From: JAUQQI01 sp042408785
GTDB lineage: Bacteria > Chloroflexota > Dehalococcoidia > JAUQQI01
Reading direction: 5' to 3'
Assembly (NCBI GenBank): GCA_042408785.1
Contig: JBHOQU010000131.1
Location: forward strand, 1-20,117
DNA length: 20,117 nucleotides
In this document: one piece after another, positions 14,582 through 20,117 of the stretch
Numbering within the stretch: the stretch's first letter is position 1
Layout: each line of letters starts with the position of its first letter
Made by a program: the position numbers and the translations under genes
The notes under the pieces: model-generated
What the model saw: only the letters and a program-made list of their open reading frames with translations
Told to the model about the DNA's origin: nothing
Database searches by the model: none

Positions 14582-14761
14582 ATGGTCAGGCTAACTTACG
14601 GTCCGGTTTGCCCCCTCTGTGGGGGTCCCCGCAGCTTCGTGGTGGTCCAGTACCCGGTCGGTCCGGGTCGGTTTTTCCGGCGCCGCCAGTGCGCCGCCTG
14701 CCGCCGGCAGTTCGAAGCCTACGAACCCGCCGGGCCCGAGGCCGAGGCCCTGGCTTCGTAG
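14582..14761 (+). CDS. Standalone NrdR-like zinc-ribbon protein
   Basis: A 59-residue protein with GGGAGG 5 bases before its ATG and its own promoter. Four cysteines form CPLC (C10, C13) and CAAC (C37, C40), a zinc ribbon. RFFRRRQCAACRRQFEAYE (30-48) closely follows the RRRRxCxxCxxRFTTxE pattern of the DNA-binding ribbon of NrdR, the repressor of ribonucleotide reductase genes. NrdR has about 150 residues with an ATP-cone after the ribbon; here the protein ends 11 residues after the motif, so the nucleotide-sensing domain is missing. It could be a small DNA- or RNA-binding regulator, or a truncated NrdR relative. The neighbouring genes are divergent or have their own promoter, so it is an isolated unit. 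Confidence 0.7.
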   Translation: MVRLTYGPVCPLCGGPRSFVVVQYPVGPGRFFRRRQCAACRRQFEAYEPAGPEAEALAS

Positions 14762-14942
14762 GGGCAGGGTACTCCATGGGAACGGCTTCATTGCCCCCAG
14801 GCTTCGCCGCAATGGCCGGGTGGGCGGCCTCGGGCGGCCGCATTTGGCTACTGGCCTGCTCCCTGGGCCGGCGCTCCTTCGCCCGGTTCGCGTCGGCGGT
14901 CAGCTCCGCCGGGTGCTTTGGGGGTAGAGATGGCCCGGCAAT

Positions 14943-14972
14943 TTGACAGCCGGGGGAGAGGCCGGCTAAACT
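14943..14972 (+). promoter_or_regulatory. Promoter of the lipoprotein-DUF881 operon (leaderless)
   Basis: TTGACA (14943-14948), 18 bases, then TAAACT (14967-14972). The ATG at 14980 begins 8 bases after the -10 box, where transcription is expected to start, so the first codon and the mRNA 5' end probably coincide. Confidence 0.75.
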
Positions 14973-14979
14973 GGGCTAG

Positions 14980-15447
14980 ATGCGCCTTCGCCTCAGGCAG
15001 GGCCTGCTCCTGCCGCTGCTGGCCCTGGCGGTGGCCGGCTGCGGCCGCGGGGCCCTTGAAACCCCGGCCCCTCCCCAGGCCACCCCGGTCCTGGTGGGGC
15101 AGGCAACCCCCAGGCCCGAAATCAGCCTGGCAGTCACCGCCGTCCAGGTGGAGCCCGCCGACCCCTACCGGCTGGTGGTGGTTATTGACAACCGGGGTCG
15201 GCGGCGGGTGGAGGCACAGGTGCAGGTGCGGCTGACCGGGGACGACCCGGCGGATACCCTGGCCGAGCTGAGCAAGGATGCCGGGCTGGTGGCCGCCGGG
15301 GAGAGCCGGGTGGTCCGCTTCGACATTCCGGCCCAAATTCCCGGCCGCCCGTGTTATACTCTTTCGGTCCAAGTCGTTCCCGGCGGGGAGGTAAAGGAGA
15401 TGGCGGACCAAGGGGCCCGGGCCTACCGGGTCTGCCCCGGCCGCTGA
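14980..15447 (+). CDS. Lipoprotein of unknown function
   Basis: A 155-residue predicted lipoprotein. The signal peptide has basic residues (MRLRLRQ), a hydrophobic core (GLLLPLLALAVA) and the lipobox VAGC with C21 as the lipidation site. After a Pro-rich stretch (about 25-45) the mature part looks like one beta-sandwich domain (LAVTAVQVEPADPYRLVVVI ... VEAQVQVRLTGDD ... RVVRFDIPAQ), similar in feel to CARDB or FxLYD-type domains of cell-surface lipoproteins. I cannot name the family. The gene appears leaderless, starting 8 bases after the -10 box. The membrane-protein gene follows 17 bases after its stop, so it leads the operon with the TIGR01906-type and two DUF881 proteins. Confidence 0.7.
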   Translation: MRLRLRQGLLLPLLALAVAGCGRGALETPAPPQATPVLVGQATPRPEISLAVTAVQVEPADPYRLVVVIDNRGRRRVEAQVQVRLTGDDPADTLAELSKDAGLVAAGESRVVRFDIPAQIPGRPCYTLSVQVVPGGEVKEMADQGARAYRVCPGR

Positions 15448-15464
15448 CCGGGGAGGCCGACCCC

Positions 15465-16172
15465 TTGAAAACAGTCCTCCGCATCTGGCTTGTTCCGACC
15501 GTAATACTGCTTCCGGTCTTTCTTTTAAGCCTGAACGTCCGCTTTTTAGTTAATAACCTCGACCTTTACCTTTGGGGTTTTGCGCAGAACCGAGTCGCGG
15601 CTACCACCGGCCTCACCCCTGACGAGCTTCGGACGGTGGCCGAGCAGTTCATCGCGTACTTCAACTCCGACCAGGAGCTTTTAGACATCCGGGTCCGGCG
15701 GGAAGGAACCGACCAGCCCCTTTTTACCGAACGGGAAATTCTCCACATGCGGGATGTTAAGGACCTGGTGCTGGGACTCGACCGGGTACGGCTCTTTTCG
15801 GGGCTTCTGCTTCTGGGCTTTGTGATTGCCAGTCTGCTGACGGAGAGGCGGGAGGGGCTGGTTTTTATCGGCGACGGGCTGGCCCTGGGGGGTGCCCTGA
15901 CCCTGGGGCTGTTCGTCCTGGGGGGCCTTGCCCTGCTGGTAGGCTTCGACCGGCTTTTTCTTCTCTTCCACCTGGTCAGCTTCCGGAACGACCTGTGGCA
16001 GTTGGACCCGGCCCAGCACAACCTCATCCGCCTCTTCCCGGAGCCCTTCTGGTTTTCGGCTGCCCTGATGGTGGCGGCATTCACCACGGCCCAGGGGCTT
16101 CTGGCCCTCTTTCTGGGCCTCCTCCTCGCCCGGGCCGGGGCCCGCCCCCAGCCGGTCGCCAAGGGGAGATGA
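15465..16172 (+). CDS. TIGR01906/DUF1461-like integral membrane protein
   Basis: A 235-residue protein with membrane segments at about 4-24, 109-126, 136-161 and 195-221, and an outside loop between the first two. Conserved blocks are YFNSDQELLD (65-74), FTEREILHMRDVKDL (87-101), FHLVSFRNDLWQLDP (168-182) and LIRLFPEPFW (187-196), which match what I know of the TIGR01906 (DUF1461) family. The family has no assigned function. The start is TTG at 15465, 8 bases after GGGGAGG; the frame is open upstream but the membrane segment starts here. Its stop overlaps the first DUF881 gene (ATGA), so translation is coupled. Confidence 0.8.
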   Translation: MKTVLRIWLVPTVILLPVFLLSLNVRFLVNNLDLYLWGFAQNRVAATTGLTPDELRTVAEQFIAYFNSDQELLDIRVRREGTDQPLFTEREILHMRDVKDLVLGLDRVRLFSGLLLLGFVIASLLTERREGLVFIGDGLALGGALTLGLFVLGGLALLVGFDRLFLLFHLVSFRNDLWQLDPAQHNLIRLFPEPFWFSAALMVAAFTTAQGLLALFLGLLLARAGARPQPVAKGR

Positions 16173-16879
16173 GCCTCGGGTTTTTCAGCCGGCCCCCTGT
16201 CCTGCTGGCCCTCGGCCTCATCGGCCTCGCCCTGGCGGCCGGTTACCGGCTCCCCGCCGAATCGCCTGAAACCGCCCGGGAGACCGGCGACGTTTCGGCG
16301 GCGGTGGCCCAGCTGGAGGCCGAGCAACGGCGCCTTCAGGAGCGCCTAGGGGAGCTTCAGGCCGAGCGGGACCGTCTTCGGAGCCGGGTCCAGGGGCCCC
16401 AGGGCGGGCTGGGCGGCCTCCTCGCCGAGCTGGTCACCCAGCAGGTCCTGGCCGGCAGCGTGGGTTTGACCGGCCCCGGGGTCGTGGTGGTGCTGGACGA
16501 CTCCCCCCGCCGGCCCCTGCGGGGCGAGGACCCCACTTTATACCTGGTTCTGGATTCCCATCTGCGGGACGTGGTCAACCTCCTCTGGGAAGGCGGTGCT
16601 GAGGCGGTGGCCATCAACGGCGAGCGGCTGGTGGCCACCTCGTCGATTTACGCCGCTGGGGCCACCATTGTGGTCAACACTGCCCGGCTGGCCCCGCCCT
16701 ACGAAATCGCGGCCATTGGGCCCACGGAGCTGGAGGCCCTGCTGAAGGCCCCCGACCGGCTGACCCAGCTAAAGGCCCGGGTTCAGAACTACGGCCTGCA
16801 GTTCACCGTCCGGCGGGTCCCGGAGGTTACCATCCCGCCCTACAAAGGGGGATTCCCCACCGAGCACCTGCGGTGGTGA
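16169..16879 (+). CDS. DUF881 family protein (first of two)
   Basis: A 236-residue protein: one N-terminal membrane segment (about 9-26), a coiled coil (about 42-74, VAQLEAEQRRLQERLGELQA), then a globular DUF881 domain (about 80-236) with VGLTGPGVVVVLDDSP, LVLDSHLRDVVNLLWEGGAE and AVAINGERLVATSSI. The family includes YlxW-type proteins found near cell division genes in Firmicutes and Actinobacteria. Its role is unproven; an envelope or division-related role is an inference. ATG at 16169 overlaps the upstream stop and is preceded by GGGGAG. Its end overlaps the second DUF881 gene by 4 bases. The two proteins likely arose by duplication. Confidence 0.88.
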   Translation: MSLGFFSRPPVLLALGLIGLALAAGYRLPAESPETARETGDVSAAVAQLEAEQRRLQERLGELQAERDRLRSRVQGPQGGLGGLLAELVTQQVLAGSVGLTGPGVVVVLDDSPRRPLRGEDPTLYLVLDSHLRDVVNLLWEGGAEAVAINGERLVATSSIYAAGATIVVNTARLAPPYEIAAIGPTELEALLKAPDRLTQLKARVQNYGLQFTVRRVPEVTIPPYKGGFPTEHLRW

Positions 16880-17574
16880 AGGTTGCCCTCCGCCGGCCCC
16901 GCCCGCGCCCCGGGCATGTGAGCCTCTTCCTGGTGGCCTTCCTGGTGGGCTTCCTCGTCGTTACCCAGCTTCGGGGGCAGCTGGCCGCCGATTCGGCCTC
17001 GGGCCGGTCCCGGCTCAGCGACGCCCGCCTCCTCGCCGACCTCATTGAAGCCAACAACCGGCTGCGCACCGAGATCGCCAAGGCCGAGCAGGAGCTGGCG
17101 GCCCTGAGGGGCAACAGCGGGGTGGACGTGGACACCCTGGTAACCGAGCTTAACCGCCTCAAGGCCATAAACGGCCTCCTGGAGGTGACCGGGCCGGGGG
17201 TCGAGGTGGAGATTCTGGGAACCCCGGAGCCCTTCGAGATGCTGGACCTGGTGAACGAGCTCCGGAATGCCGGGGCCGAAGCCATCGCCATCGGCAACCC
17301 CCAGACGACGGTGCGGCTGGTTTACCGCAGCGGTATCGGCGGGGGACGGGGCTGGCTCCTGGTGGACGGGGTCCTGCTTTCGGGGCCGTATTACGTCCGG
17401 GCCATCGGCAGTCCCGACACCCTCTTAAAGACCCTGGAGCGGCGGGGCGGCCTGCTGGCCCTCTTCCGCTACACGCATCCCGATTGGGTGGTGACCGTGA
17501 GGCCGGCCGACCGCCTCACCCTTCCCGTTTACCCCAACCAGCTGGGGTTTAAGTACGCCCGGGTTGCCCAGTAG
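16876..17574 (+). CDS. DUF881 family protein (second of two)
   Basis: A 232-residue paralogue of the gene just upstream with the same plan: a basic N-terminus (RRPRPRPGH), one membrane segment (about 15-31), a coiled coil (about 50-78) and a DUF881 domain with VTGPGVEVEILGTP, DLVNELRNAGAEAIAI and LLEVTG. GTG at 16876 gives the usual GTGA overlap with the upstream stop; GTG at 16873 is equally open and would add one residue. The two DUF881 proteins and the upstream membrane protein may form one envelope complex. In Firmicutes and Actinobacteria similar tandem DUF881 genes often sit with a DUF1290 gene, which is absent here. Confidence 0.85.
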   Translation: MKVALRRPRPRPGHVSLFLVAFLVGFLVVTQLRGQLAADSASGRSRLSDARLLADLIEANNRLRTEIAKAEQELAALRGNSGVDVDTLVTELNRLKAINGLLEVTGPGVEVEILGTPEPFEMLDLVNELRNAGAEAIAIGNPQTTVRLVYRSGIGGGRGWLLVDGVLLSGPYYVRAIGSPDTLLKTLERRGGLLALFRYTHPDWVVTVRPADRLTLPVYPNQLGFKYARVAQ

Positions 17575-17586
17575 CGGGCGCCCCGA

Positions 17587-17817
17587 CTAGTTGAGGCCGC
17601 AGGTGCTGCAGGCGTGGGTGGTGCAGCAGGCGCAGCCGCCCCCGATGGGGCTCACCGACCCGTCCGCTCCCCGGGAGAAGGAGGCAAAGACCGACATCAC
17701 CCGGGGGGCGGCCTGCTGGCAGGTCGGGCAGGTGCCGTCCTCGGCGGCGCGGTTTATGGGGCGCAATAGCTCGAATTTAGTCCGGCAGTTGGGGCAGAAA
17801 TACTCATAGATGGGCAT
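17587..17817 (-). CDS. FmdB-like zinc-ribbon protein with Cys-rich tail
   Basis: A 76-residue protein. MPIYEYFCPNCRTKFELLRP with C8 and C11, then CPTC (C30, C33), is the FmdB/CxxC-CxxC zinc ribbon of putative regulatory proteins. The middle carries the usual VMSVFASFSRG-like segment. The C-terminus is rich in Cys and one His (GGGCACCTTHACSTCG), which may bind a second metal. The role is unknown; FmdB was first linked to formamidase regulation, but no amidase is clearly tied to it except the M20 amidohydrolase upstream. The gene has its own promoter at 17867-17838 and GGAGGG 10 bases before the ATG. It ends 12 bases from the convergent DUF881 stop. Confidence 0.85.
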   Translation of the reverse strand: MPIYEYFCPNCRTKFELLRPINRAAEDGTCPTCQQAAPRVMSVFASFSRGADGSVSPIGGGCACCTTHACSTCGLN

Positions 17818-17837
17818 CTTCGTGCACCCTCCGGTCC

Positions 17838-17867
17838 ATTGTATCAGCCCCCGCCCCGACCGGTCAA
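17838..17867 (-). promoter_or_regulatory. Promoter of the FmdB-like gene
   Basis: On the minus strand TTGACC (17867-17862), 18 bases, then TACAAT (17843-17838); both boxes match five of six. The -35 overlaps the TGA stop of the upstream amidohydrolase (17866-17864). Transcription would start near 17831 and give a 13-base leader; GGAGGG at 17832-17827 lies at or just over that point, so the exact start matters. Confidence 0.7.
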
Positions 17868-19093
17868 TACGCTAGGCGGTGGAGGGCCGCGGCGAGCAGG
17901 GCAACTCCCGGCACAATCTGCTCCGGCGGGGTGTACTCCAGGGGACTGTGGCTCCGGCCGTCCCGGCTGGGAACGAAAATCATCCCCGCCGGAAACCTGC
18001 GGGCAAGCCAGGCGGCGTCGTGGCCGGCCCCGCTGGGCATTTCTAAAAAGTTCAGGCCCAGCTCCCGGGCAAGGCCCACCAGGAAGCCCCGCAGGTTGGG
18101 GTCGAGGGGCGTCGGTGGGGTGCTGGAGACGACCTGAAAATCGACCACGAGGCCGTACTTTCGGCCGACCTGCCGGCAGGCCCGCCGGGCCTGTGCCACC
18201 AGCCCCCGCAGGGCGTTGGGGTCGGTGTGGCGCAGGTCCACGGTGAACCTGACGCGTTCCGGGACCACGTTGGAGCCCCCTGGCCAGACCTCCAGCCGCC
18301 CCACCGTCCCCACCGCCGGCGGGCCCGCCCGCAGGGCCGATCGCCGGATCCCCAGCACCATCTCCGCCGCCCCCACGAGGGCGTCCCGTCGGGCCGTCAT
18401 CGGGGTGGTCCCGGCGTGGTCGGCCCGGCCCGTGACCTCGACGACGCCCATCGTCAGGCCGGTGACCACGGTGACGATTCCCACCTGATAGCCCGAAGCT
18501 TCCAGAACCGGCCCCTGCTCGATGTGGAGCTCGATAAAGGCCCCGATGTCATCCCGCCGGGCCTCGGGAATCCGGGCCGGGTCCAACCCGAGGCGGCGCA
18601 TCGCCTCGCCAATGGATATCCCCTCGGCGTCCCGGATGGTGTCCGGCTCGTCGGGGCTGATGATGCCCAGGATGGCCCGGGACCCCCACAGCCGGCTCCG
18701 GAAACGGGCCCCATCCTCCTCGCAGGTAGCCAGCACCTCAATGGTGCGTCGCGGCCGGCCGTAAGCGGCCTTAAGGGCCTCAACGGCGGTCAGGCCGGCG
18801 ACGATGCCCAGGGCCCCGTCGTACTTCCCGCCGTTGCGGACGGTGTCAATGTGGGAGCCGGTTACGATGACCGGCCCCGGCTCGGTGCCCTCTAGCCGAA
18901 GCCAGAGGTTGCCGACGGCGTCTTCTCGGACCTCCAAGCCGGCGGCCCGACCCCAGGCGCCCACCTCGGCCCGAGCTTCCGCCCAGGCGGGGGTGTAAAC
19001 GCCCCGGTAGACGCCCCCTTCGGGGAGCCCCCCAAACTGAGCCAGCCGCTCGAGCCGCCGAATGATAAGCTCGGACGAGAACTCCATCAGCAC
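17864..19093 (-). CDS. M20-family Zn amidohydrolase (N-carbamoyl amino acid hydrolase / allantoate amidohydrolase type)
   Basis: A 409-residue M20 metal-dependent hydrolase of the hydantoinase/carbamoylase branch. Metal ligands are visible: H81 (TGSHIDTV), D92 (GGKYDGALG), E126 (CEEDGARF), H190 (IELHIEQGP) and H382 (GRSHSPLEYT); H358 in SGAGHDAA is a further active-site His. ELHIEQG and GVVEVTGRADHAGTTPM (216-232) are typical of this branch. It cleaves an N-carbamoyl amino acid, allantoate or ureidoglycolate-like amide; no hydantoinase or purine catabolism genes are near, so the substrate is open. The start may be GTG at 19093 (GGGAGG 8 bases upstream) or ATG at 19087; a TAAAAT at 19102-19097 could be a -10 for a leaderless ATG. 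Confidence 0.9.
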   Translation of the reverse strand: MLMEFSSELIIRRLERLAQFGGLPEGGVYRGVYTPAWAEARAEVGAWGRAAGLEVREDAVGNLWLRLEGTEPGPVIVTGSHIDTVRNGGKYDGALGIVAGLTAVEALKAAYGRPRRTIEVLATCEEDGARFRSRLWGSRAILGIISPDEPDTIRDAEGISIGEAMRRLGLDPARIPEARRDDIGAFIELHIEQGPVLEASGYQVGIVTVVTGLTMGVVEVTGRADHAGTTPMTARRDALVGAAEMVLGIRRSALRAGPPAVGTVGRLEVWPGGSNVVPERVRFTVDLRHTDPNALRGLVAQARRACRQVGRKYGLVVDFQVVSSTPPTPLDPNLRGFLVGLARELGLNFLEMPSGAGHDAAWLARRFPAGMIFVPSRDGRSHSPLEYTPPEQIVPGVALLAAALHRLAY

Positions 19094-19166
19094 TATTTTA
19101 ACCTCCCGACCCGGCGAACGCAGATGACTCTGCCCCGGTGACGGCGGAATGAGCGGATAGAAAAGG

Positions 19167-19226
19167 GGCAGGCACCTTCCTTATGCCTGTTTTAGGACAA
19201 GACCAAACAACCAGGAGGTGCTTGCC
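19167..19226. repeat. Imperfect inverted repeat, REP/MITE-like
   Basis: GGCAGGCACCT (19167-19177) pairs with AGGTGCTTGCC (19216-19226) with one G-T pair, and TCCT/AGG extends it past a bulge. Within it, CAGGCA (19169-19174) can instead pair with TGCCTG (19184-19189). The GGGGCAGGCACCTT core resembles repeats next to REP-associated transposase elements in many bacteria, from memory only. No transposase is present. Confidence 0.45.
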
Positions 19227-19236
19227 GCTCTTGACG

Positions 19237-19272
19237 TTCTTGACCTGAACGCTAAAACGTTTAGGTCAAGAA
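19237..19272. repeat. 15-bp stem hairpin with 6-base loop
   Basis: TTCTTGACCTGAACG, the loop CTAAAA, then CGTTTAGGTCAAGAA; fourteen Watson-Crick pairs and one G-T pair. The following AATTTGTG is not a T tract. It could be a structured RNA element, the end of a mobile element or a bidirectional terminator; it is near the start of the minus-strand amidohydrolase and upstream of the binding-protein gene, so not placed after any gene. Confidence 0.6.
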
Positions 19273-19429
19273 TTTGTGTCCGGACAGTCCGGAGATTTAA
19301 GGCCTTTAGTGGGGTGGAGTCTGCTCTCCTGCTTACCTGCGCAAGGCTCGGCTGACAGCCCAAAAAGCCCGGGCTCGATAGGGGGAATCTGACTCCTTAA
19401 GTTCCTCCCACCACCCCTGGGACAGAACC

Positions 19430-19441
19430 GCGGCCGGCCGC
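19430..19441. promoter_or_regulatory. GCGGCCGGCCGC palindrome next to -35
   Basis: A perfect 12-base palindrome ending 2 bases before the TTGACA of the binding-protein promoter. The position suits an activator or repressor, but GC-rich palindromes arise easily in this genome, so the support is weak. Confidence 0.3.
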
Positions 19442-19443
19442 CC

Positions 19444-19473
19444 TTGACAGATACTCAGGTTCCATCTGATAAT
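19444..19473 (+). promoter_or_regulatory. Promoter of the ABC binding-protein gene
   Basis: TTGACA (19444-19449), 18 bases, then GATAAT (19468-19473). Transcription would start near 19480, giving a leader of about 26 bases with GGAGGAG before the ATG at 19506. The match is six of six and five of six. Confidence 0.75.
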
Positions 19474-19505
19474 AAACCGACCAAATCACCGCGGAGGAGT
19501 GCGCC

Positions 19506-20117
19506 ATGTGGAAACGGACCGGCATGCTCCTGCTGGTCACGCTGCTTCTGGCCAGCTGCGCCCCTACCGCCCCGTCGCAGCCGACGGCCCCCCAACCCGC
19601 CGAAGAACAGCCCCGCTACGGGGGTGAGCTGGTCTTTGCGGTGGATGCGGAGCCGCCCTCCCTCGACGCCCACCGGGAGACTACCTTTGCCGTAATTATC
19701 CCGCTGGCGCCCTTCTACAGCACCCTTTTGAAGTTCGACCAGAATAACTACCCGAAAGTTGTCGGCGACCTGGCCGAATCGTGGTCCGTCTCTTCGGATG
19801 GGCTGGTCTACGAGTTCAAGCTCCGGGATGGGGTAAAGTTCCACGACGGAAGCCCCCTCACCAGCCGGGACGTGGTGGCTACTTACAACAAGATTATCTT
19901 TCCGCCCCAGGGGGTTATCAGCGCCCGGCAGGCCCTTTACTCTGCCGTGGAATCCATTGAGGCCCCTGACAGCCGCACGGTCAGGTTTAAACTCAAGTAT
20001 CCGTCGGCGTCGATGCTTACGGCCGGGTTTGCCTCGCCCTGGAACTGGATTTATAAAGCCGAAATCATCGAGAAGGACCCCCGCTGGTACGAGAAGAACG
20101 TGCTGGGGACCGGGGCT
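19506..20117 (+). CDS. ABC transporter substrate-binding lipoprotein, family 5 (peptide/nickel type), partial
   Basis: The first 204 residues of a solute-binding protein; the gene runs past the window end. The signal peptide MWKRTGMLLLVTLLLASC has a lipobox ending at C18, so it is a lipoprotein at the outer face of the cytoplasmic membrane. A Pro/Thr/Gln linker (20-38) follows. YGGELVFAVDAEPPSLDAHRE (about 38-58) and LAESWSVSSDGLVYEFKLRDGVKFHDG are the family 5 (DppA/OppA/NikA) signature. Ligands of the family are oligopeptides, nickel chelates or sugars, not readable here. Permease and ATPase genes should lie downstream, outside the window. The ATG follows GGAGGAG by 6 bases and a consensus promoter at 19444-19473. 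Confidence 0.93.
   Translation, partial: MWKRTGMLLLVTLLLASCAPTAPSQPTAPQPAEEQPRYGGELVFAVDAEPPSLDAHRETTFAVIIPLAPFYSTLLKFDQNNYPKVVGDLAESWSVSSDGLVYEFKLRDGVKFHDGSPLTSRDVVATYNKIIFPPQGVISARQALYSAVESIEAPDSRTVRFKLKYPSASMLTAGFASPWNWIYKAEIIEKDPRWYEKNVLGTGA

Larger units (their letters stand above)
19094..19443. other. Noncoding, hairpin-rich intergenic region
   Basis: About 350 bases with no convincing gene. It is more AT-rich in the middle than its neighbours. It contains a long imperfect inverted repeat (19167-19226), a strong hairpin (19237-19272), the palindrome TGTCCGGACA (19277-19286) with a nearby TCCGGA copy, the palindrome AGCCCGGGCT (19366-19375), and GCGGCCGGCCGC (19430-19441) just before the next promoter. 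Short frames here lack ribosome binding sites and known motifs. It may be the remains of a small transposable element or a REP-like repeat. Confidence 0.5.

Noticed and set aside
13380..14582. Long plus-strand frame opposite the sugar kinase
   Set aside because: It is an antisense shadow of a gene with full PfkB motifs.
14776..14946. 56-aa plus-strand frame between the zinc ribbon and the lipoprotein
   Set aside because: Ribosome binding site is weak, composition is not protein-like, and the -35 of the next promoter lies at its end. The 14762-14942 gap holds only short inverted repeats such as CATTGC/GCAATG and CGGCGG/CCGCCG.
15335..15361. TATACT at 15356 as an internal promoter in the lipoprotein gene
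   Set aside because: No -35-like hexamer 16-19 bases upstream, and the downstream gene is well placed for operon transcription.
19218..19355. 45-codon frame with RRFKAFSGVESALLL in the noncoding gap
   Set aside because: Its GTG is inside the AGGAGGTG stretch so it has no ribosome binding site of its own, and I recognise no family; at most a remnant of a lost gene.
19181..19363. 60-aa minus-strand frame in the same gap
   Set aside because: No ribosome binding site, crosses two hairpins, no motif.

Overview
A GC-rich bacterial segment (GC-ending codons, CGG/CGC arginine, strong GGAGG ribosome binding sites, many TTG and GTG starts). The best guess is a Chloroflexota bacterium, perhaps thermophilic. 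The main clue is a small secreted protein (5445-5762, minus) with the IGQ-DAG...GGSYTLAGGF motif and a ...LHLPFVVR C-terminus, which I associate with Chloroflexota exported proteins. A paired DUF881 block and a TIGR01906-type membrane protein also occur in Firmicutes, so phylum assignment is moderate confidence only. I see no tRNA, rRNA, CRISPR array or intact transposase.

Layout. 1-4164 (plus): the 3' end of nadC, an FAD/NAD(P)H oxidoreductase, a GT-C glycosyltransferase, a DinB-like protein and a small membrane protein that starts at TTG. 4088-5762 (minus): an alpha/beta hydrolase preceded by an unknown 109-aa protein, then the small secreted protein; a perfect 34-nt palindrome lies between the last two. 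5947-8643 (plus): a class V aminotransferase followed by serA, the first two steps of phosphorylated serine synthesis. 8640-9629 (minus): a TGS-domain GTPase, stop-to-stop with serA. 9708-12761 (plus): a ThDP-dependent enzyme and an MFS exporter. 12758-14450 (minus): a KDG-kinase-like sugar kinase and a glycerophosphodiester phosphodiesterase. 14582-14761 (plus): a 59-aa NrdR-like zinc ribbon alone. 14980-17574 (plus): a lipoprotein, a TIGR01906-type membrane protein and two tandem DUF881 proteins. 17587-19093 (minus): an FmdB-like zinc ribbon and an M20 amidohydrolase. 19094-19505 is noncoding and rich in hairpins. A family 5 oligopeptide-type binding lipoprotein starts at 19506 and runs off the window.

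Most genes look like ordinary metabolism and envelope functions in short operons. The more interesting layer is in the noncoding DNA. At least five promoters have a TTGRCA-like box and a TANNNT-like box separated by 18 nt, and two more have 17 nt. Two of them place the coding start at or next to the expected transcription start (leaderless mRNAs), and at two genes the longest reading frame begins inside the -35 box, so the usual start choice would be wrong. A GCACA/TGTGC palindrome lies inside the zinc-ribbon promoter and a near copy lies in the GTPase/ThDP-enzyme divergent region, which suggests a shared operator. No clearly new multi-gene system is proven by sequence alone; the best candidates are the lone zinc ribbon with its palindrome and the lipoprotein-TIGR01906-DUF881-DUF881 operon.
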